DNA of 64,000 nt from DTU024 sp964518875 (GTDB lineage Bacteria; Bacillota; Clostridia; Christensenellales; Aristaeellaceae), in the NCBI GenBank assembly GCA_964518875.1, contig CAZFHI010000008.1, forward strand, positions 1 to 64,000, written 5' to 3'. The notes under the pieces were generated by a model. That model was given only the letters and a program-made list of their open reading frames with translations. It was not told the origin of the DNA and ran no database searches. Position 1 is the stretch's first letter. The number at the start of each line of letters is the position of its first letter. The position numbers and the translations under genes are program-made. Of this stretch, positions 51,857 through 60,334 are shown in pieces.

Positions 51857-52714
51857 ATAAAAAAATACAGAGTAAGCACGATAGGTGTCTGGCTAAGCCA
51901 TGTCCCCAAGAACAAATTTTTTTACCCGTTTTACTTAGCGAACCAGCTCGATACAACCAGGGAAATTTTTGCTTCCAATGACGTGCCTAAAAGCCTTGAC
52001 GGCTTTAAGATAGCGTATTTTTCGGATATTCATTTCGGACCTATGTTCAGTAAAGAGCGCGTCTTAAACCTTGCTCAAAAAATAAACGCGCTTAACGCAG
52101 ACCTTGTTCTTATGGGCGGAGATTACGGAGAAACAACGCTTACGGCCGTTGAATTTTTTAAGATTCTTCCTGAGCTTAAATCAAAATACGGTTGTTTTGC
52201 ATGCATAGGAAACCACGACCGCAAGGGCTCGGAGGAAGAATTTGCAACGCTTTTACACGTTATGAAGAATAAAGGCGTTTCCGCGCTCATAAATAAGCAG
52301 ATTGTTTTTGACACAGGAAACGCAAGTATATCCCTTTACGCAAGCGACGACATGTACCTGGGTCATCCTGATATTTCTTTTTTTGATAATGCAAAAAAAT
52401 ATAAAAACACGTTCAGTATCTTTTTCCCGCATTCGCCGGACATTATGCCTGATGTGCTTAAAAGAAACGATAAGTCCTTTGATCTTGCGCTATGCGGTCA
52501 TACGCATGGAGGGCAGATAAGATTTTTTGGGAAAGCTCTGTATTCCTCAAGCGATTATAAAAACAGGTACCTTTTCGGCTGGAAAGAAGAAAACAATCAC
52601 AGCATATTTATTTCAAACGGCGTAGGCACGTCCATTATGCCAGTGCGCCTTGGCGCAAGGCCGCAGATTCACCTTATTACACTAACCTCAGGGAAGGCTC
52701 CGCGTTTAAGCTGA
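51857..52714 (+). CDS. Metallophosphoesterase (YkuE/YaeI type) with apparent ATA start
   Basis: 285 residues if translation starts at ATA 51857. Metal sites of the calcineurin-like family: FSDIHFGP, MGGDYGE, GNHDRKG and CGHTHGGQIRFF. The part before the first usual start codon (GTG 51983) reads KKYRVSTIGVWLSHVPKNKF and continues with YPFYLANQLDTTREIF, matching the N-terminal segment that precedes the SDIH box in this family. No ATG, GTG or TTG occurs in frame between the stop at 51830 and 51983. AAAGGGGG (51842-51849) lies seven bases before the ATA, optimal spacing. Relatives cleave lipid-linked pyrophosphate sugars such as UDP-diacylglucosamine or act on undecaprenyl pyrophosphate. The end overlaps the convergent tsaD by 38 bases. 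Confidence 0.8.
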   Translation: MKKYRVSTIGVWLSHVPKNKFFYPFYLANQLDTTREIFASNDVPKSLDGFKIAYFSDIHFGPMFSKERVLNLAQKINALNADLVLMGGDYGETTLTAVEFFKILPELKSKYGCFACIGNHDRKGSEEEFATLLHVMKNKGVSALINKQIVFDTGNASISLYASDDMYLGHPDISFFDNAKKYKNTFSIFFPHSPDIMPDVLKRNDKSFDLALCGHTHGGQIRFFGKALYSSSDYKNRYLFGWKEENNHSIFISNGVGTSIMPVRLGARPQIHLITLTSGKAPRLS

Positions 52715-53741
52715 GCCGCGACAGATCGCCTTTTAAAAGCCGTCTGTAGCCTGCGGATGCTATCATGGCTGCGTTATCCCCGCACAGAAAAAGCTCGGGC
52801 ATATAAAGCGCCGTATTTGTTTTAGCGCATTCTTCTTTAAAGCGTCTGCGCAAAAGACTGTTTGCCGAAACGCCGCCCGCTATTAAAAGCGTGTCTGCGT
52901 TTTTCTCTTTAACGGCAAGCATGGTTTTTTCTATAAGCAGCTCAACCACCGCTTTTTGAAAAGAAGCGGCGCAGTCCTCTACCGTGTATGCTATGCCTTT
53001 CTGCTGCATATTGTGTAAGGCGTTTATAAAGGCCGTTTTAAGCCCTGAAAAACTGAAATCATACCTTCCCTGCGTTTTGGGGTGAGGCAGCTTTAAAAAG
53101 CTGTCTTCGCCTTCCTGCGACGCCTTATCAAGCTTTGGGCCGCCCGGGTAGCCAAGCCCCAGCACCCTTGCAGCCTTGTCAAAGGCTTCGCCTGCGGCGT
53201 CGTCCTGCGTGCAGCCTATCAGATTATAATTATCGTTTTTGTCCGCTTCAATAATATGGCTGTGCCCGCCGCTTACGACAATGCACATGCACGGAGGATT
53301 AAGCTCTTTAAAGCTTAAATAGTTAGCGCATATGTGCCCCTCTATATGGTTTACGCCTATAAGCGGTTTTCCGCTCGCAAAGGCCAGGGCTTTTGCGTAG
53401 GAAACGCCTACAAGCAGAGCGCCTACAAGGCCAGGGCCCCTGGTAACGGCTATGGCGTCAATATCGCTTAAAGAGCGCCCGCTTTGTCTTATCGCTTCCG
53501 AAACTACTATGTCTATTTTTTCTGTATGCGCGCGGCTTGCAATTTCCGGCACTACGCCGCCGTATATAGTATGCAGGGGTATTTGAGAAAAAACAACGTT
53601 GGACAGTATTTCTCTTCCGTTTAAAACAACTGACGCGGCGGTTTCATCGCAGCTTGTTTCAATGCCCAGCACAAGTATATTTTTTTTTGCTTTTACTCTA
53701 TCAAGATTTTCTTTTTGCTTGTCAATATAATTATTCTGCAT
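52677..53741 (-). CDS. tsaD: tRNA threonylcarbamoyltransferase TsaD
   Basis: 354 residues from ATG 53741. Catalyses transfer of threonylcarbamoyl to A37 of ANN-decoding tRNAs with TsaB and TsaE. Family blocks: LGIETSCDETAASV, metal-binding HxxxH in VNHIEGHICAN, VSGGHSHI, and DNAAMIASAG near the end. The N-terminus is about 20 residues longer than usual (MQNNYIDKQKENLDRVKAKK), with only a weak AAGG site. Start overlaps the DUF1461 gene by 11 bases. TsaB and TsaE are not here. MtaB, which acts on its product, is at 24.8-26.1 kb. Confidence 0.95.
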   Translation of the reverse strand: MQNNYIDKQKENLDRVKAKKNILVLGIETSCDETAASVVLNGREILSNVVFSQIPLHTIYGGVVPEIASRAHTEKIDIVVSEAIRQSGRSLSDIDAIAVTRGPGLVGALLVGVSYAKALAFASGKPLIGVNHIEGHICANYLSFKELNPPCMCIVVSGGHSHIIEADKNDNYNLIGCTQDDAAGEAFDKAARVLGLGYPGGPKLDKASQEGEDSFLKLPHPKTQGRYDFSFSGLKTAFINALHNMQQKGIAYTVEDCAASFQKAVVELLIEKTMLAVKEKNADTLLIAGGVSANSLLRRRFKEECAKTNTALYMPELFLCGDNAAMIASAGYRRLLKGDLSRLSLNAEPSLRLV

Positions 53742-54432
53742 CTGATTTATTGCCTTTAAATATAGCAGCAAAGCATCCCATTGCTAAGCACAGCGCGGCC
53801 GGAATTATCCGTTTTAGCAGCAGCTTTGCGTAGCTTTCAAAAAATGCCTGCGGCATGAGCTTAAGCAAAATATCCTCTTGCGCGTTAAGAAGCCAAAGGT
53901 CGTTTGTAAAAAGCAGCCTGTGGAATTTTTCAAAAAGACCGTCAAAGTTTACAAAATATGCTATGACGATAGCCGCAAGACAGATTATGAACAATCCCAC
54001 GCCTATTAGAAAAGAAATTTCAACGGTTCTGGCGCTTATGCTTATAATTTTTTTCCTGTTAAGCAAAAACAGCGCTAAAAACAGAAGCAGTATTATAAGC
54101 GCTGGCCAAAAAAACGAAAGGCCGAGCATTACAAGGCTCCGCACGTCCCGCATATGCAGCGTTTCCCTTTCGCTTAAAAGAATTTTACCGTTGTTGTCAG
54201 GGAGGGACATGTCAAGCGCCTGCTTTTCCCCTGACAGATATTGTGTAATATCCTCTGAAAACGCCCTGTACTGCTCGCCGCTGCAGTCTAACTCAGCATA
54301 CTGCATAAACTGCTTCTGCATTAAAGCAGCGTCGACGCTAATATTTGCCATTTGATAGCAGCATATTAAAACCGCCGCGGCGAATATTAAAACAGCAAGG
54401 ACCGCGCGCAAAAAAACGCTTTTTGCCTTCAT
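53731..54432 (-). CDS. DUF1461 membrane protein
   Basis: 233 residues: N-terminal helix, an external region (about 30-95) with TQYLSGEKQALD and LSERETLHMRDVR, three further helices, and a closing helix. These blocks are diagnostic for DUF1461 (TIGR01906), an uncharacterised integral membrane family of Firmicutes. Coupled to prfB by ATGA overlap and to tsaD. The conserved pairing with RF2 or tsaD is unexplained. Confidence 0.85.
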   Translation of the reverse strand: MKAKSVFLRAVLAVLIFAAAVLICCYQMANISVDAALMQKQFMQYAELDCSGEQYRAFSEDITQYLSGEKQALDMSLPDNNGKILLSERETLHMRDVRSLVMLGLSFFWPALIILLLFLALFLLNRKKIISISARTVEISFLIGVGLFIICLAAIVIAYFVNFDGLFEKFHRLLFTNDLWLLNAQEDILLKLMPQAFFESYAKLLLKRIIPAALCLAMGCFAAIFKGNKSDAE

Positions 54433-55529
54433 TGCATTTTAAGGTAGGAAATTATGAAGCTGTCAAGGTTGCCGTCCATTACGTCGCTTATATCGCTTGT
54501 TTCACAGCCGGTGCGGTGATCCTTAACCATGGTATATGGCTGGAATATATACGAACGTATCTGGCTTCCCCACTCTATCTTTTTCATTTCGCCCTTAATT
54601 TCAGCCATCTGTTCTTCTTTTTCGCGCTCCTTAAGCTCTATAAGCTTTGCTTTGAGCATTTTAAGGCAGACTTCCCTGTTCTGTATCTGGCTGCGTTCAT
54701 TCTGGCAGGATACCACTATGCCGGTAGGTATATGCGTCATGCGCACAGCGGAGTCTGTTTTGTTTACATGCTGGCCGCCAGCGCCAGTTGAGCGGTAAGT
54801 ATCCACACGCACTTCTTCCATATTTATCTCTACTTTTCCGTCGTCTTCAAGCATAGGCGCTACATCTAAAGAAGCAAAAGAGGTGTGCCGCCTTGCGTTT
54901 GAATCAAACGGGCTTATCCTTACGAGTCGGTGCACGCCTTTTTCGCCTCGCAGATAGCCGTAGGCGTTTTCTCCGTCCACTTCGAATGTAACGGATTTCG
55001 TGCCGGCTTCGTCGCCGTCAAGGTAGTCGAGCAAAGTAAGTTTAAAGCCTTTCTTTTCGCAGTAGCGCGTGTACATGCGGTAGAGCATCTGCGTCCAGTC
55101 CTGCGCTTCAGTGCCGCCCGCGCCTGCGTGCAGGCTTAATATTGCATTGCAGTCGTCATAGTCTCCACGCATAAGTGTTTCAACTGCAAGGTTTTCTATG
55201 TCTTCGGAAAGCTTTTTCAAGGTATCCATAGCTTCTAATGCGGCGTCGTGGTCTTCCTCTTCTTCCGCAAGCTGAAGCATAGTTTCAACGTCGTCGCACT
55301 GCTGCATAAGGTCGTTATAATGGTTTATTTTGTTTTCCATCGTAGCGCGCTTTTTATTTACAGCCGTCGAGTGCTCAACGTCCTCCCAGAACCCCGGAGA
55401 ATTCATTTCTTCTTTTATTTCTTCAAGCTGGTTTTTAAGGTCTTTTATATGCAAGCCTTCGCCTGTTTCTTTAAGTCTCTCGCGCTCCTGCTGCAATTGA
55501 GCGCTGCACTGTTCAACTTCAACTATCAT
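54429..55529 (-). CDS. prfB: Peptide chain release factor 2
   Basis: 366 residues from ATG 55529, joined to secA as TAATG, with GGGAGG inside the last secA codons. Releases peptide at UGA and UAA. Contains the GGQ motif as STGAGGQHVNKTDSAVR and the stop-recognition region SPF (VRISPFDSN). Many bacteria need a programmed +1 frameshift near codon 25 at CTTTGA; here the whole gene is one open frame and no such site exists, so autoregulation by UGA is absent. Confidence 0.96.
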   Translation of the reverse strand: MIVEVEQCSAQLQQERERLKETGEGLHIKDLKNQLEEIKEEMNSPGFWEDVEHSTAVNKKRATMENKINHYNDLMQQCDDVETMLQLAEEEEDHDAALEAMDTLKKLSEDIENLAVETLMRGDYDDCNAILSLHAGAGGTEAQDWTQMLYRMYTRYCEKKGFKLTLLDYLDGDEAGTKSVTFEVDGENAYGYLRGEKGVHRLVRISPFDSNARRHTSFASLDVAPMLEDDGKVEINMEEVRVDTYRSTGAGGQHVNKTDSAVRMTHIPTGIVVSCQNERSQIQNREVCLKMLKAKLIELKEREKEEQMAEIKGEMKKIEWGSQIRSYIFQPYTMVKDHRTGCETSDISDVMDGNLDSFIISYLKMQ

Positions 55530-58249
55530 TAATTCTTTCCTCCCGCTCTGCCGCAGCAATTCTTATATTTTTTCCCGCTTCCGCAAGGGCATGGGCTGTT
55601 GCGGCCAGGCTTTTTCCCTTTTACTATCGGCCTGTTCGCTTTTACAGCGTTTGAAGCCTGCCGCGGCGCCGTATCCGCCCCTTTTTCAGATGTTACCCTT
55701 GCTACCACCCTTCTTTCAGCAGGCTTTTGTATCTTAATCTGATAGAGCTGGCGAATCGTGTCCTCCTGTATAAGGTGCACCATCTCATCAAACATATCAT
55801 AGCTTTCAACCTTGTATTCGTTCACAGGATCGCGCTGTGCGTACGCCCTTAAGCCTATGCCGTCGCGCAGCCTGTCCATGGCGTCTATGTGATCCATCCA
55901 GCGCAGGTCTACTGCCCTTAGAAGTATATTGCGCTCAAGCTCGCGCATGTCTATGCCTATGGATGTTATTCCCTTTTCTCTTTCTGAATAGAAGTCTTCA
56001 GAAGCTTTTATTAAAAAGTTTATCGCGCCGTCTTTGTCAAAATCAGCAAACGCTTCCCTGTTTTTATCTATCGTGCCGTTACGTACGCACAGCTTCTCCA
56101 GGTATTCTGCAAGGCCGTCGACATTCCACTCGGAATTTTCACCGGTTAAAAAGCGGTCAACAGCTTCAGTTATAAGCTTTTTAACCATGTTCCTTATGTT
56201 TTCGCGCATGTTTTCGCCTTCAAGCACCTGACGGCGCTCGCCGTATATTATAGTGCGCTGCTGGTTCATTACGTCGTCATACTTAAGCACGTTTTTACGT
56301 ATCTCATAGTTGCGGCTTTCAACGCGCTTTTGCGCGTTTTCTATCTGCTTTGTAAGCATGCCCGCTTCGAGCGGTTCCGAATCGTCCATGCCTAATTTAT
56401 CTGTGATAGCCTGCATGCGCTCTCCGCCGAACAGCCGCATTAAATCGTCCTCAAGAGAAATAAAGAACTGGGAAGATCCCGGGTCTCCCTGTCTGCCCGC
56501 GCGGCCCCTGAGCTGGTTGTCTATGCGGCGGCTCTCATGCCTTTCAGTGCCTATTATGTGCAGCCCGCCAAGCTTAACTACCTTTTCATGCTCTGCGTCC
56601 GTCTTAGTTTTATACTTATCTCGTAATGAGTTAAATTTTTCTCTTGCTTCTATTATCTTCTCATCGTCAGTTTCGCCTTTGCCAGTCGCCTGTTCTATAA
56701 TATTTTCGTCATAGCCTTCTCTTGCCATCTGCTGTCTTGCCATAAAAGATGGGTTTCCGCCAAGCAGTATGTCTGTGCCGCGGCCTGCCATATTAGTGGC
56801 TATGGTAACAGCGCCAAAGTGTCCGGCCTGCGCTACTATAACGGCTTCACGGGCATGGTTTTTGGCGTTTAAAACCTCGTGCTCTACGCCGCGGCGCTTA
56901 AGCATGGCGCTTAAAAGCTCGCTTATTTCCACTGAAATGGTGCCGACAAGTATAGGCTGCCCAGTTTCGTGTCTGCGTATTATTTCTTCTATTACAGCGT
57001 TGTACTTGGCCTTCTTGCTGCGATATACCATGTCGTTTAAGTCCTGCCTTATCATAGGCATATTTGTAGGAACTTCTACGACGTCAAGATTGTATATGCC
57101 CTGGAACTCCGCTTCTTCCGTTTTGGCAGTGCCTGTCATGCCGGAAAGCTTTTCATACATTCTGAAATAGTTCTGGAATGTGATTGTAGCAAGCGTTTTG
57201 CTTTCGCTTGCGACAGTTACGTGCTCTTTTGCTTCTATTGCCTGGTGCAGGCCGTCTGAATAGCGCCTGCCTACCATAAGCCTGCCTGTGAATTCATCCA
57301 CTATGACAACTTCGTTGTTTTGCACTACGTAGTCTATATCGCGCTTCATAATGGTATTAGCGCGAAGGGCGTTTAATATATAGTGGTTAAGCTCGTTATT
57401 TTCAGGGTCGGAAAGATTGTCTATGTTAAAAGCTTTTTCAGCCTTTTCGGTTCCCTGTTCCGTAAGAACAACGGAACGCTCTTTTTCATCTATGCTGTAA
57501 TCTTCCTCGTTTTTAAGGCGTATAACAAAGTCGTTGGCCTTCCCGTACATCGCGGTAGGCTTTTCGCCCTGGCCGGATATTATAAGCGGCGTTCTCGCTT
57601 CATCTATCAATATAGAGTCCACTTCGTCGACTATCGCAAAGGCGTGGCCTCTTTGCACCATGTTTTCCTTATAGACGACCATGTTGTCCCTTAAGTAGTC
57701 AAAGCCCATCTCGTTGTTGGTGCCGTAAGTTATATCGCAGTTGTAGGCCTCGCGCCTTTGTTCGCCTGTTAAATCGTGCACTATAATGCCTACTGTAAGC
57801 CCTAAAAATTTAAACAGCTTGCCCATATCCTCGCCCTGGAAGGACGCAAGATAATCGTTTACTGTAACTATATGCACGCCTTTGCCTGTAAGGCCGTTAA
57901 GGTATGCGGGAAGGCACGCCGTAAGCGTTTTGCCTTCGCCCGTTTTCATTTCGGCTATCCTGCCCTGGTGAAGCACTACGCCGCCCATTAGCTGTACTTT
58001 AAACGGCCTTAAACCCAGTATTCTGTCCGACGCTTCACGCACAGTCGCAAAGGCTTCGACTAATATATCGTCCAGGGTTTCCCCGGCTTTAAGTCTACAC
58101 CTGAATTCTTCAGTCTTATTTGCTAAGTCTTTATCGCTCAGCTGCCTGTATTCGCTTTCGAGAGCTATTATTTCATCAGCGGTTTTTTCTAACGGCCCAA
58201 GCTCTGCATTTTCACCCAGGCCAAGCATTTTCTTAATTTTATTAAACAT
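55529..58249 (-). CDS. secA: Preprotein translocase ATPase SecA
   Basis: 906 residues from ATG 58249 (MFNKIKKMLG), six bases after AAGGAG; an ATG six codons upstream lacks a site. Drives secretion through SecYEG. Walker A MKTGEGKT, DEAD-type VDEVDSIL, helicase C part GRAGRQGDPG, and a C-terminal zinc motif PGRNSPCPCGSGKKYKNCCG (Cys-x-Cys-x8-Cys-Cys). The start of prfB is coupled to its stop. The many signal-peptide proteins in this window depend on it. Confidence 0.97.
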   Translation of the reverse strand: MFNKIKKMLGLGENAELGPLEKTADEIIALESEYRQLSDKDLANKTEEFRCRLKAGETLDDILVEAFATVREASDRILGLRPFKVQLMGGVVLHQGRIAEMKTGEGKTLTACLPAYLNGLTGKGVHIVTVNDYLASFQGEDMGKLFKFLGLTVGIIVHDLTGEQRREAYNCDITYGTNNEMGFDYLRDNMVVYKENMVQRGHAFAIVDEVDSILIDEARTPLIISGQGEKPTAMYGKANDFVIRLKNEEDYSIDEKERSVVLTEQGTEKAEKAFNIDNLSDPENNELNHYILNALRANTIMKRDIDYVVQNNEVVIVDEFTGRLMVGRRYSDGLHQAIEAKEHVTVASESKTLATITFQNYFRMYEKLSGMTGTAKTEEAEFQGIYNLDVVEVPTNMPMIRQDLNDMVYRSKKAKYNAVIEEIIRRHETGQPILVGTISVEISELLSAMLKRRGVEHEVLNAKNHAREAVIVAQAGHFGAVTIATNMAGRGTDILLGGNPSFMARQQMAREGYDENIIEQATGKGETDDEKIIEAREKFNSLRDKYKTKTDAEHEKVVKLGGLHIIGTERHESRRIDNQLRGRAGRQGDPGSSQFFISLEDDLMRLFGGERMQAITDKLGMDDSEPLEAGMLTKQIENAQKRVESRNYEIRKNVLKYDDVMNQQRTIIYGERRQVLEGENMRENIRNMVKKLITEAVDRFLTGENSEWNVDGLAEYLEKLCVRNGTIDKNREAFADFDKDGAINFLIKASEDFYSEREKGITSIGIDMRELERNILLRAVDLRWMDHIDAMDRLRDGIGLRAYAQRDPVNEYKVESYDMFDEMVHLIQEDTIRQLYQIKIQKPAERRVVARVTSEKGADTAPRQASNAVKANRPIVKGKKPGRNSPCPCGSGKKYKNCCGRAGGKN

Positions 58250-58279
58250 TAACTTCTCCTTTGGCATAAAGCCTTTGTT

Positions 58280-58308
58280 ATTATACCATTGTGCGGGTCA
58301 GCAGGCAA
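58280..58308 (-). promoter_or_regulatory. Promoter for secA-prfB
   Basis: TTGCCT (58303-58308) and a perfect TATAAT (58280-58285) on the minus strand, 17 bases apart. Confidence 0.8.
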
Positions 58309-58317
58309 TATTACCGC

Positions 58318-58346
58318 TTGCGCGACACGCAAAGCTAAGGTAAAAT
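58318..58346 (+). promoter_or_regulatory. Promoter for the thioesterase-sigma factor unit
   Basis: TTGCGC (58318-58323) and TAAAAT (58341-58346), 17 bases apart, 20 bases before the ATG. Confidence 0.65.
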
Positions 58347-58365
58347 TAAGCGAGGAGGATATATT

Positions 58366-58791
58366 ATGGAAAGTTTGTTTGGTTCAGCGGAGCTTACCGT
58401 AAAAAAAGAACATCTTGCAGAAAACATAGGATCCGGCGATACAGAGGTGCTATCCACCCCTGTTATTGCAGCGCTTATAGAAAAAGCCGCTTATCAAAGC
58501 ATCGCTTCGCTTTTAGAGCCGGATGAAACAACGGTAGGCACGTTTATTTCTATTTCACACATTTCCCCTACGCCAGAAAGCATGAAGATTTATGCTTTCA
58601 GCAAATTAGTCAGCATATCGCAAAACCAACGAGAATTTTCTTTCCTCGTAGAAGCATATGATGAAACAGGCTTAATATGCAAGGGCGAACACAAGCGCGT
58701 AAAAGTAAAAAAACAAAAATTTGTCCAAAAAGCTGAAAATAAATTATTTTCCGATGCAAGGAATTCCGCTCCTGTTCCGTTTAATAGTTGA
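58366..58791 (+). CDS. Hotdog thioesterase, FlK-like
   Basis: 141 residues, single hotdog domain. The fluoroacetyl-CoA thioesterase FlK uses Thr42, Glu50 and His76; here Thr31, Glu39 and His65 have exactly the same spacing (8 and 26), in LSTPVIAALIEKAAY and ISISHISPTP. Many anaerobes carry such a protein with unknown acyl-CoA substrate. GAGGAGG precedes the ATG. It lies 18 bases before the sigma factor gene and probably shares its transcript. Confidence 0.85.
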   Translation: MESLFGSAELTVKKEHLAENIGSGDTEVLSTPVIAALIEKAAYQSIASLLEPDETTVGTFISISHISPTPESMKIYAFSKLVSISQNQREFSFLVEAYDETGLICKGEHKRVKVKKQKFVQKAENKLFSDARNSAPVPFNS

Positions 58792-58809
58792 AATGTATCC
58801 GTATCGGAG

Positions 58810-59325
58810 GTGAGCAAGTCGTCGCAGGAAGATTATAACGCGATAGCCGAGTCGCTTTATATTAAGTACGCTAAGGATGTTTTGCGCGTAAGCTACTTTT
58901 ATCTTGGCGACGTACAGCAGGCCGAGGATGTTATGCAGGAAGTGTTCGTACGGCTGCTCACAAATAAGCCTCCGCTGGAAAAAGGCAAGGAAAAGGCCTG
59001 GCTTCTTTCGGTGGCGTTTAACCTTTGCAGAGACATATGGCGGAGCGGCTGGGCTAAGCGAGTGTTTTCAGCTTCCGACAAGCTTATGTTTTATCCTGAT
59101 GAAAACAGCGAAGTGGAAAACCTTGCGGATAAGGCGGCGCTTATGCAGGCTTTGCACTCTTTAAGCCCCGCTCTTAAAGAAACTATGCTTTTGTACTATT
59201 ATCAAAGCTATACAATAGACGAGATAGCGCAAATACTGCATTCCACTTCAGGAACCATAGCAAGCAGGCTGTCGAGAGGAAGAGAAAAATTAAAAAAGAT
59301 TTTAGAAAGAGGTGAAGGCGCATGA
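58810..59325 (+). CDS. ECF-type RNA polymerase sigma factor
   Basis: 171 residues: region 2 (about 20-85; YFYLGDVQQAEDVMQEVF) and region 4 (about 115-170; ALKETMLLYYYQSYTIDEIA and SGTIASRLSRGREKLK). It directs transcription of a small regulon. The GTG at 58810 is the only in-frame start available, but the strong GGAGGTGA site (58806-58813) overlaps it, so ordinary initiation is not possible there; the true start is uncertain. A six-codon reading frame MYPYRR (58793-58813) overlaps it. Stop and next start overlap (ATGA). Confidence 0.88.
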   Translation: MSKSSQEDYNAIAESLYIKYAKDVLRVSYFYLGDVQQAEDVMQEVFVRLLTNKPPLEKGKEKAWLLSVAFNLCRDIWRSGWAKRVFSASDKLMFYPDENSEVENLADKAALMQALHSLSPALKETMLLYYYQSYTIDEIAQILHSTSGTIASRLSRGREKLKKILERGEGA

Positions 59326-60236
59326 AAAACTTAGAACATTTACCGGAAATAGCTGATGAAATGCTTGACGAACTCAAACCGGATTCTTTTTCGTGGGCCA
59401 GGATTGTAGCAAAGGCGGACAAAAGAAAAGATAAGGTAAAAGTATGGAGCACAAAGCGCGTAGCAGCCTTAGCTTGCTCTGTCGCCGTCGTTTTGTTTGC
59501 AGGCCTTGCACTCTACAATAATTTTGCTAAAGACCCGCGGCAGATACAGACCGTTGCGGCTAGCGGCAAGGACCATCTGCGCATGACAGCGCTGTCCGTT
59601 CCCCGTGGCAGCATAAGCCTGTCCGACGGCCAGCCTTCGCAAAACATAGGCATATGGGCTGGCGTAAGCGGCGCCAACTTCCCTCTTATCGCGGCGGAAG
59701 GCAGATACTACCGTCTTTTAACTAATCCTACCGAAATACCTGAAAATATGTTAGGCAGAAAAATAGGCGCTGTTGATACGTTTACCGATGAACCCGCGCT
59801 CTGCAATGCCAACGCGCAGATAATAAGCAACGCTGCGGCGCAGGGAAGCGATGTCTATGCTGTTTCAGGCATGGACGGCGCCGTTGTTGCAGCAAGCGTC
59901 GACGGTTCGATGCGCGTGTTCCAGCGCATATCCTTTGGCGGACACGCGCTTGTAGGCAGCGAAAGCATAACGTCCACATTGGGCAGCGTTAAGCCCGTCG
60001 CAATGCGCCTTTCAGGCGTAGGCACCATTACAGATGAAAGTAAAGTAAGCGTACTCCTGGGAATGCTTAGTCAGTCTGACTATCTTGGATCGTCTGTCGC
60101 AAGCAAACCGCAAAAGCTTCTAATAGAGTTCAGCAATGGTTTGGTGTTGCAGCTCTATGCTGACGAGGACAGCTTTTACGCTTGCGGAGGCTTCAACTGC
60201 CCTGACTTTTTTTCAACCTTCGCTCAATCGTTGTAA
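59322..60236 (+). CDS. Membrane-anchored protein, presumed anti-sigma factor
   Basis: 304 residues: a cytoplasmic N-terminus (1-47), one membrane helix (about 48-68; VAALACSVAVVLFAGLALY) and an outer domain of about 230 residues with no recognised family. This is the build of membrane anti-sigma factors, and coupling to an ECF sigma gene supports the role. No zinc-binding anti-sigma motif (HxxxCxxC) is present, so it is of an unclassified type. The outer domain contains two Cys (CGGFNC) near its end that could form a disulfide. Confidence 0.65.
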   Translation: MKNLEHLPEIADEMLDELKPDSFSWARIVAKADKRKDKVKVWSTKRVAALACSVAVVLFAGLALYNNFAKDPRQIQTVAASGKDHLRMTALSVPRGSISLSDGQPSQNIGIWAGVSGANFPLIAAEGRYYRLLTNPTEIPENMLGRKIGAVDTFTDEPALCNANAQIISNAAAQGSDVYAVSGMDGAVVAASVDGSMRVFQRISFGGHALVGSESITSTLGSVKPVAMRLSGVGTITDESKVSVLLGMLSQSDYLGSSVASKPQKLLIEFSNGLVLQLYADEDSFYACGGFNCPDFFSTFAQSL

Positions 60237-60256
60237 AAGCAGCATATAAAAAACAG

Positions 60257-60278
60257 CCCCCGTACAATCGGGGGTTTT
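60257..60278 (+). terminator. Terminator after the sigma/anti-sigma operon
   Basis: CCCCCG and CGGGGG pair across six bases, followed by TTTT; A-rich on the other side, so it may work both ways. Confidence 0.85.
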
Positions 60279-60282
60279 ATTA

Positions 60283-60305
60283 CAGCAGGCTGCCTCCGCC
60301 TGCTG
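60283..60305. repeat. Second hairpin between convergent genes
   Basis: CAGCAGGC and GCCTGCTG pair across seven bases five bases after the first terminator. TTT follows on the plus strand. It may serve as back-up terminator or 3' stabiliser for either strand. Confidence 0.6.
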
Positions 60306-60334
60306 TTTAAGTTTATCGAAAATAAATTTGCGTT

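Noticed and set aside
51983..52714. GTG 51983 as start of the metallophosphoesterase
   Set aside because: No ribosome site, and it removes about 42 codons that read like family sequence; ATA 51857 fits better.
55400..55529. Programmed frameshift in prfB
   Set aside because: Searched for CTTTGA and an in-frame stop near codon 25; neither is present.
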